Assembly (NCBI GenBank): GCA_049511115.1
Contig: JBEKYH010000216.1
Location: 1-8,080 of the forward strand
Length of the DNA stretch: 8,080 nucleotides
Direction: 5' to 3'
Source of the DNA: JBEKYH01 sp049511115
GTDB taxonomy: Bacteria; Planctomycetota; Phycisphaerae; Tepidisphaerales; Tepidisphaeraceae
Made by a program: the position numbers and the translations under genes. The notes under the pieces are model-generated. The model worked only from the letters and a program-made list of their open reading frames with translations, did not search any database and was not told where the DNA came from. Shown here piece by piece: positions 5,294 to 8,080 of the stretch; position 1 is the first letter of the stretch, and every line of letters begins with the position of its first letter.

Positions 5294-6257
5294 AGTATTT
5301 CCGCGCATCAAGTACGGCTTGCGTCACGTTGGTTTCATCGAACAGTGTTTCATCCACAACCACGCGCTTCTCGACGGGTTTGCCGGCGACTACGTCCTGG
5401 ATCGTGTCGAGGACCTTTGGGCCAAGCAGGGGATTGCACTCGACGCAGCAGTTGATTTTGCCGGCGAGGATGGCGGCGAGGCAGTCGTGGACGCCGTCGA
5501 TGGAGACGACGAGGATGTCCTTGCCGGGCTTGATTCCGGCTTCTTCCATGGCCTGAATGGCGCCTAAGGCCATGTCGTCATTGTGGGCGAAAAGAGCGGT
5601 GACGCCTTTGGCGTCGGGGGATTTCAGGAATGCCTCGAAAGCTTCCTTCCCCCCCTGGCGGGTGAAGTTGCCGGTTTGCGACCAGATCACTTTCATGTCG
5701 GGATGATCGGCGAGGGACTGGGCGAAGCCCTTCTTGCGGTCTTCGGCAGCAGCGCTGCCGGGCGTGCCTTCGAGGACGGCGATGGTGGCCTTGCCGCCGG
5801 TTTTGGTGGCGAGCCAATCGCCGACGCGATGGCCTTCGAGGAGGAAGTCGGAGCCGATGAAGGAGGCATAGAGCGAGGGGTCCACATCGGCGCGGCGGTC
5901 TTCGATGACGACGGGGATTCCCTTGGCCTTGATCTCTTTCAGCACCGGCGCCCATCCCGTTTCGACGACGGGAGAGAAGGTGATGGCGTCAACATGTTGA
6001 GCCGCGAAATCTTTCAAGGCCTTGATCTGGTTTTCCTGTTTCTGCTGGGCGTCGGAGAAGTGCAGATCAATCCCGCGGGCGGCCGCCTCGGATTTGAAGG
6101 AGTTGGTGTTGGCGGTACGCCAGCCGCTTTCGGCGCCGACCTGGGAGAAGCCGACGACGAGGGACGACGCCGCGGGACGATTATGCCAGACGGCAGTGAC
6201 CAATACGGCGGCGACGATGAGGGCAAGGGAGCCGAAATTGCGAATCATCCGAAGCAT
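5292..6257 (-). CDS. YtfQ-type sugar (galactofuranose-like) ABC transporter substrate-binding protein
   Basis: A 321-residue periplasmic-binding protein of the sugar-binding type 1 fold, close in pattern to YtfQ, the galactofuranose binding protein. Visible motifs: a hydrophobic N-terminus (about 8-24, after MLRMIRN) acting as signal peptide or membrane anchor; VVGFSQVGAESGWRTANT with the typical binding-site residues; FSDAQQKQENQIKAL; DAITFSPVVETGW; PVVIEDRRAD; FIGSDF; GSAAAEDRKKGF; ALFAHNDDMALGAIQAMEEAG; VVSIDGVHDCLAAI; CVECNPLLGPK. The frame extends upstream to 6413, but a strong GGAGG 8 nt before the ATG at 6257 and the signal sequence fix the start. No lipobox cysteine is present. No ABC ATPase or permease is in the window, so its transporter is elsewhere or it acts in sensing. 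The exact sugar is inferred. It lies 101 bp downstream of pnkp on the same strand and may be cotranscribed. Confidence 0.92.
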   Translation of the reverse strand: MLRMIRNFGSLALIVAAVLVTAVWHNRPAASSLVVGFSQVGAESGWRTANTNSFKSEAAARGIDLHFSDAQQKQENQIKALKDFAAQHVDAITFSPVVETGWAPVLKEIKAKGIPVVIEDRRADVDPSLYASFIGSDFLLEGHRVGDWLATKTGGKATIAVLEGTPGSAAAEDRKKGFAQSLADHPDMKVIWSQTGNFTRQGGKEAFEAFLKSPDAKGVTALFAHNDDMALGAIQAMEEAGIKPGKDILVVSIDGVHDCLAAILAGKINCCVECNPLLGPKVLDTIQDVVAGKPVEKRVVVDETLFDETNVTQAVLDARKY

Positions 6258-6265
6258 GAACTGTT

Positions 6266-6270
6266 CCTCC
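6266..6270 (-). promoter_or_regulatory. Shine-Dalgarno that fixes the sugar-binding protein start
   Basis: On the minus strand this reads GGAGG, 8 nt before the ATG at 6257-6255. It decides between this start and the 52-codon upstream extension of the open frame, which has no signal-peptide character and runs through Pro/Arg-rich, C-tract-encoded sequence. Confidence 0.75.
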
Positions 6271-6320
6271 GCGAAGGGGCGAATGGGACACTGATGTAAC
6301 ACGCGAAAGATACTGGAATC

Positions 6321-6347
6321 GGGGGCGGGGGGGAAGATGGGGGCGGG
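6321..6347 (+). other. G-quadruplex-forming motif in the pnkp/sugar-binding-protein gap
   Basis: The plus strand has G runs of 5, 7, 5 and 3, separated by C, AAGAT and C. This meets the usual rule of four runs of at least three G with loops of 1-7 nt. It lies just after the pnkp stop codon. Both flanking genes are read from the minus strand, so the G-rich strand is the template strand and the RNA would be C-rich. Confidence 0.6.
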
Positions 6348-6358
6348 AATTTTGGGCG

Positions 6359-8080
6359 TCAAAGGCGCGGATCGACCGGCTCGCTTTCGAGCGCCAGCAC
6401 ACCAAAGGCGCATTCGTGAACGCGGCGGAGCGGCTCGCGGCGGACAAATCGCTCGAGTGCTTCGACACCGAGGGCAAATTCGCGCAGTGCCAAGGATCGC
6501 TTGGCAGCCAGACTGCGGGAACGCAGGCGTTCGAGATTGCCTGGCGCGTCATATTCGGGCCCGTAGATGATTCGAAGATATTCGGGTCCGCGACATTTCA
6601 CGGCGGGCTGGACGAGGCCTTTTTTGCCGCGAACGACGAAATCGAGCGGTTTGACGACCATGCCCTCTCCGCCGCGAGCGGTTAATTCGTTCCACCAGGC
6701 GATGCCTGCCTCGACATCGGCAAAATCGGTCACATCGACGACGCGGTGAGCCGTGGCGATCAGTGGTGTGCGTGGGGCGGCATCGGCCAGGCGAGCGAGA
6801 GTTTGCATGTGCCAACTGTGGTCCTGGTCAACGTGAACTTTGCCTTCGCTGGCCAGAATATGAAAAGGAGCGAGTTTCAAATCGGCGACTCCGTTCACGG
6901 GCCAGCAGTATCGGCGATAACTTTCCACATAGCGGTTCACGCGAATCAAGCGATGGCGTTGGCGATCAAGAATCGCGGCCAGGGGATTGGAGGCGTCGGC
7001 GTCGGAGTAGCGGGTCGCGGCTTGCTCGAGAATAGAAACTGTGTCAGCGACGGCGGCGCGTGAAGCGGAGCCCACGGCGGCATATTGGGTGCGCAAAAGT
7101 TCTTGCGCCTTGGCTGACCAGGGCATGAGTTCGCAGTCGAGGCAAAACCATTCACTGCTAAATTGCTCCCAGAACGAGGCGCCGGTCAAGGCCTGGCGAA
7201 TGACTTGCAACAACTGGTGCTCGACGGCGGCGTCGTCGAAGAACCGGCGACCCGTGCGAGTGTAGATGATGCCGGCGGATTCGCCGCGAACGCCGAATGC
7301 CTTCATAGCGGCGGCCTCATCGCGGCAAATCACGACGACCGCGCGCGAGCCCATGTGTTTTTCTTCGCAAATCACTTTGCCGACGCCGTTGGCGCGGTAA
7401 TAGTCGAACGCTTCCTGCGGATGTTCCAGAAGTCCCGGGCGGAGGGTTGTTTCAGTCGGGGACATAGTCGGCGGGAGATAAATCAGCCACTTCGGATTGA
7501 CGGCAAACCGGCTCATTACTTCCAGCGCGGCGGTCGCATTTTCCTCGCGGATGGTCACGCTGTGATGAAGGCGCGTGGTGACAATGCGCTTACCTGTCAC
7601 GTCTGCCAGATCGAGGACGTCGTCTTGGGTTTGTTGGGCTGTCAATTCCAGCGCAGCCTGCGTGGGGCGAAGAAAGGGCTTTGAAGGCGTGGCGTAAGTC
7701 TGCATTGCCGCGACAGAGATAATCTCCTTTTCGGGCCAACGGAGCGCGGTCAGTTTGCCGCCGAAGACGCAGCCGGTGTCGATGTTGATGGTGCGATTGA
7801 GCCAGTCGGCTTCGTGGACGGGGGTGTGGCCATAGACGATGTGGGCGGGGCCGCGATATTCGGCGGCCCAGTTGTAGCGAACGGGCAGGCCGAATTCGTC
7901 CGTTTCGCCGGTGGTTTCGCCGTACAGGGCGAATTCGCGGACGCGCGCCGAGGCGCGGCCGATGTATCGTTCCTTCATTCCCGCGTGAGCGACGACGAGG
8001 CGGCCTTCATCGAGAACATAGTGGCCGATGAGGGAGTCGATGAATTTTTCGATGGAGGGGCGTAATTCGGGCGCCGCATC
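6359..8080 (-). CDS. pnkp: Bacterial polynucleotide kinase-phosphatase (Pnkp) with ligase-like domain, 5'-partial
   Basis: Pnkp is a three-module RNA repair enzyme: a 5' kinase, a 2',3'-phosphatase and an RNA-ligase-like adenylyltransferase, known to work with the methyltransferase Hen1. The visible 573 residues hold the end of the metallophosphoesterase (LVVAHAGM with metal-type His at about 32; EFALYGETTGETDEFGLP; VYGHTP at about 82-87; DTGCVFGGKLTALR) and the whole ligase-like domain. Its motifs are in order: I, EEKHMGSR with nucleotide-accepting Lys at about 241; III, IIYTRTGRRF at about 271; IIIa, WFCLDCELMPW at about 311; IV, EGMVVKP at about 472; V, QPAVKCRG at about 491. The C-terminus (REFALGVEALERFVRREPL, ending ALESEPVDPRL) is typical. 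The frame is open to the window edge, so the Met at 7978 is internal; the kinase (about 250-300 residues) lies off the right end. All visible catalytic motifs are intact. Whether hen1 is adjacent cannot be seen. Confidence 0.95.
   Translation of the reverse strand, partial: DAAPELRPSIEKFIDSLIGHYVLDEGRLVVAHAGMKERYIGRASARVREFALYGETTGETDEFGLPVRYNWAAEYRGPAHIVYGHTPVHEADWLNRTINIDTGCVFGGKLTALRWPEKEIISVAAMQTYATPSKPFLRPTQAALELTAQQTQDDVLDLADVTGKRIVTTRLHHSVTIREENATAALEVMSRFAVNPKWLIYLPPTMSPTETTLRPGLLEHPQEAFDYYRANGVGKVICEEKHMGSRAVVVICRDEAAAMKAFGVRGESAGIIYTRTGRRFFDDAAVEHQLLQVIRQALTGASFWEQFSSEWFCLDCELMPWSAKAQELLRTQYAAVGSASRAAVADTVSILEQAATRYSDADASNPLAAILDRQRHRLIRVNRYVESYRRYCWPVNGVADLKLAPFHILASEGKVHVDQDHSWHMQTLARLADAAPRTPLIATAHRVVDVTDFADVEAGIAWWNELTARGGEGMVVKPLDFVVRGKKGLVQPAVKCRGPEYLRIIYGPEYDAPGNLERLRSRSLAAKRSLALREFALGVEALERFVRREPLRRVHECAFGVLALESEPVDPRL

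Noticed and set aside
5583..6299. 238-residue plus-strand open frame opposite the sugar-binding protein gene
   Set aside because: It is antisense to a clearly recognised gene. Its composition (Gly/Asp/Glu-rich, repetitive) is what reading a GC-rich gene backwards gives, and no family is recognisable.
6258..6413. 52-codon upstream extension of the sugar-binding protein
   Set aside because: It overlaps the end of pnkp and the G-quadruplex tract, lacks signal-peptide character, and a strong Shine-Dalgarno precedes the ATG at 6257.
7163..7684. 173-residue plus-strand open frame opposite pnkp
   Set aside because: It lies entirely within the well-supported Pnkp ligase-domain coding region on the other strand and has no recognisable domain or ribosome site.

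Overview
The window looks like a chromosomal piece of a moderately GC-rich bacterium, most probably a planctomycete. This rests on three things: a large multidomain protein with an NPCBM carbohydrate-binding domain followed by two concanavalin A-like segments, a style common in Planctomycetes; the antitoxin-like and polynucleotide kinase-phosphatase proteins, which resemble planctomycete versions as I recall them; and the repeat-rich intergenic DNA. This is inference from protein style, not from a marker gene. No rRNA, tRNA, CRISPR array or transposase gene was seen.

Layout. (1) Positions 2-1837, plus strand: the 3' part of the NPCBM/ConA-like protein gene, whose start lies to the left of the window. 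(2) 1937-2177, plus: a small antitoxin-like gene with an extended -10 promoter and no visible toxin partner. (3) 2178-3479: about 1.3 kb with no convincing gene but much repeat structure: a 17-bp palindrome, two 9-bp-period repeats set in hairpins, three consecutive hairpins at 2703-2853, a GC-rich stem at 3313-3345, and a five-copy 8-bp tandem repeat that ends 27 bp before pheA. (4) 3480-4568, plus: pheA, the fused chorismate mutase/prephenate dehydratase of phenylalanine synthesis with a C-terminal ACT regulatory domain. (5) 4607-5259, plus: a hicA-hicB toxin-antitoxin operon with two palindromes in its promoter and an apparently near-leaderless hicA. (6) 5292-6257, minus: a secreted or membrane-anchored YtfQ-type sugar-binding protein, convergent with hicB, without its ABC ATPase or permease in view. 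(7) 6359-8080, minus: the C-terminal two thirds or so of bacterial Pnkp, an RNA end-healing and sealing enzyme; its kinase domain lies to the right of the window.

How the genes relate. The clear functional units are hicAB (toxin plus autoregulating antitoxin) and, possibly, a Pnkp to sugar-binding-protein transcription unit on the minus strand (101-bp gap). The other genes look functionally independent. The parts most worth a second look are the structured non-coding block between the antitoxin-like gene and pheA, the hicA promoter with its symmetric operator candidates, and the Pnkp locus, whose off-window neighbour would show whether a Hen1-Pnkp RNA-repair cassette is present.
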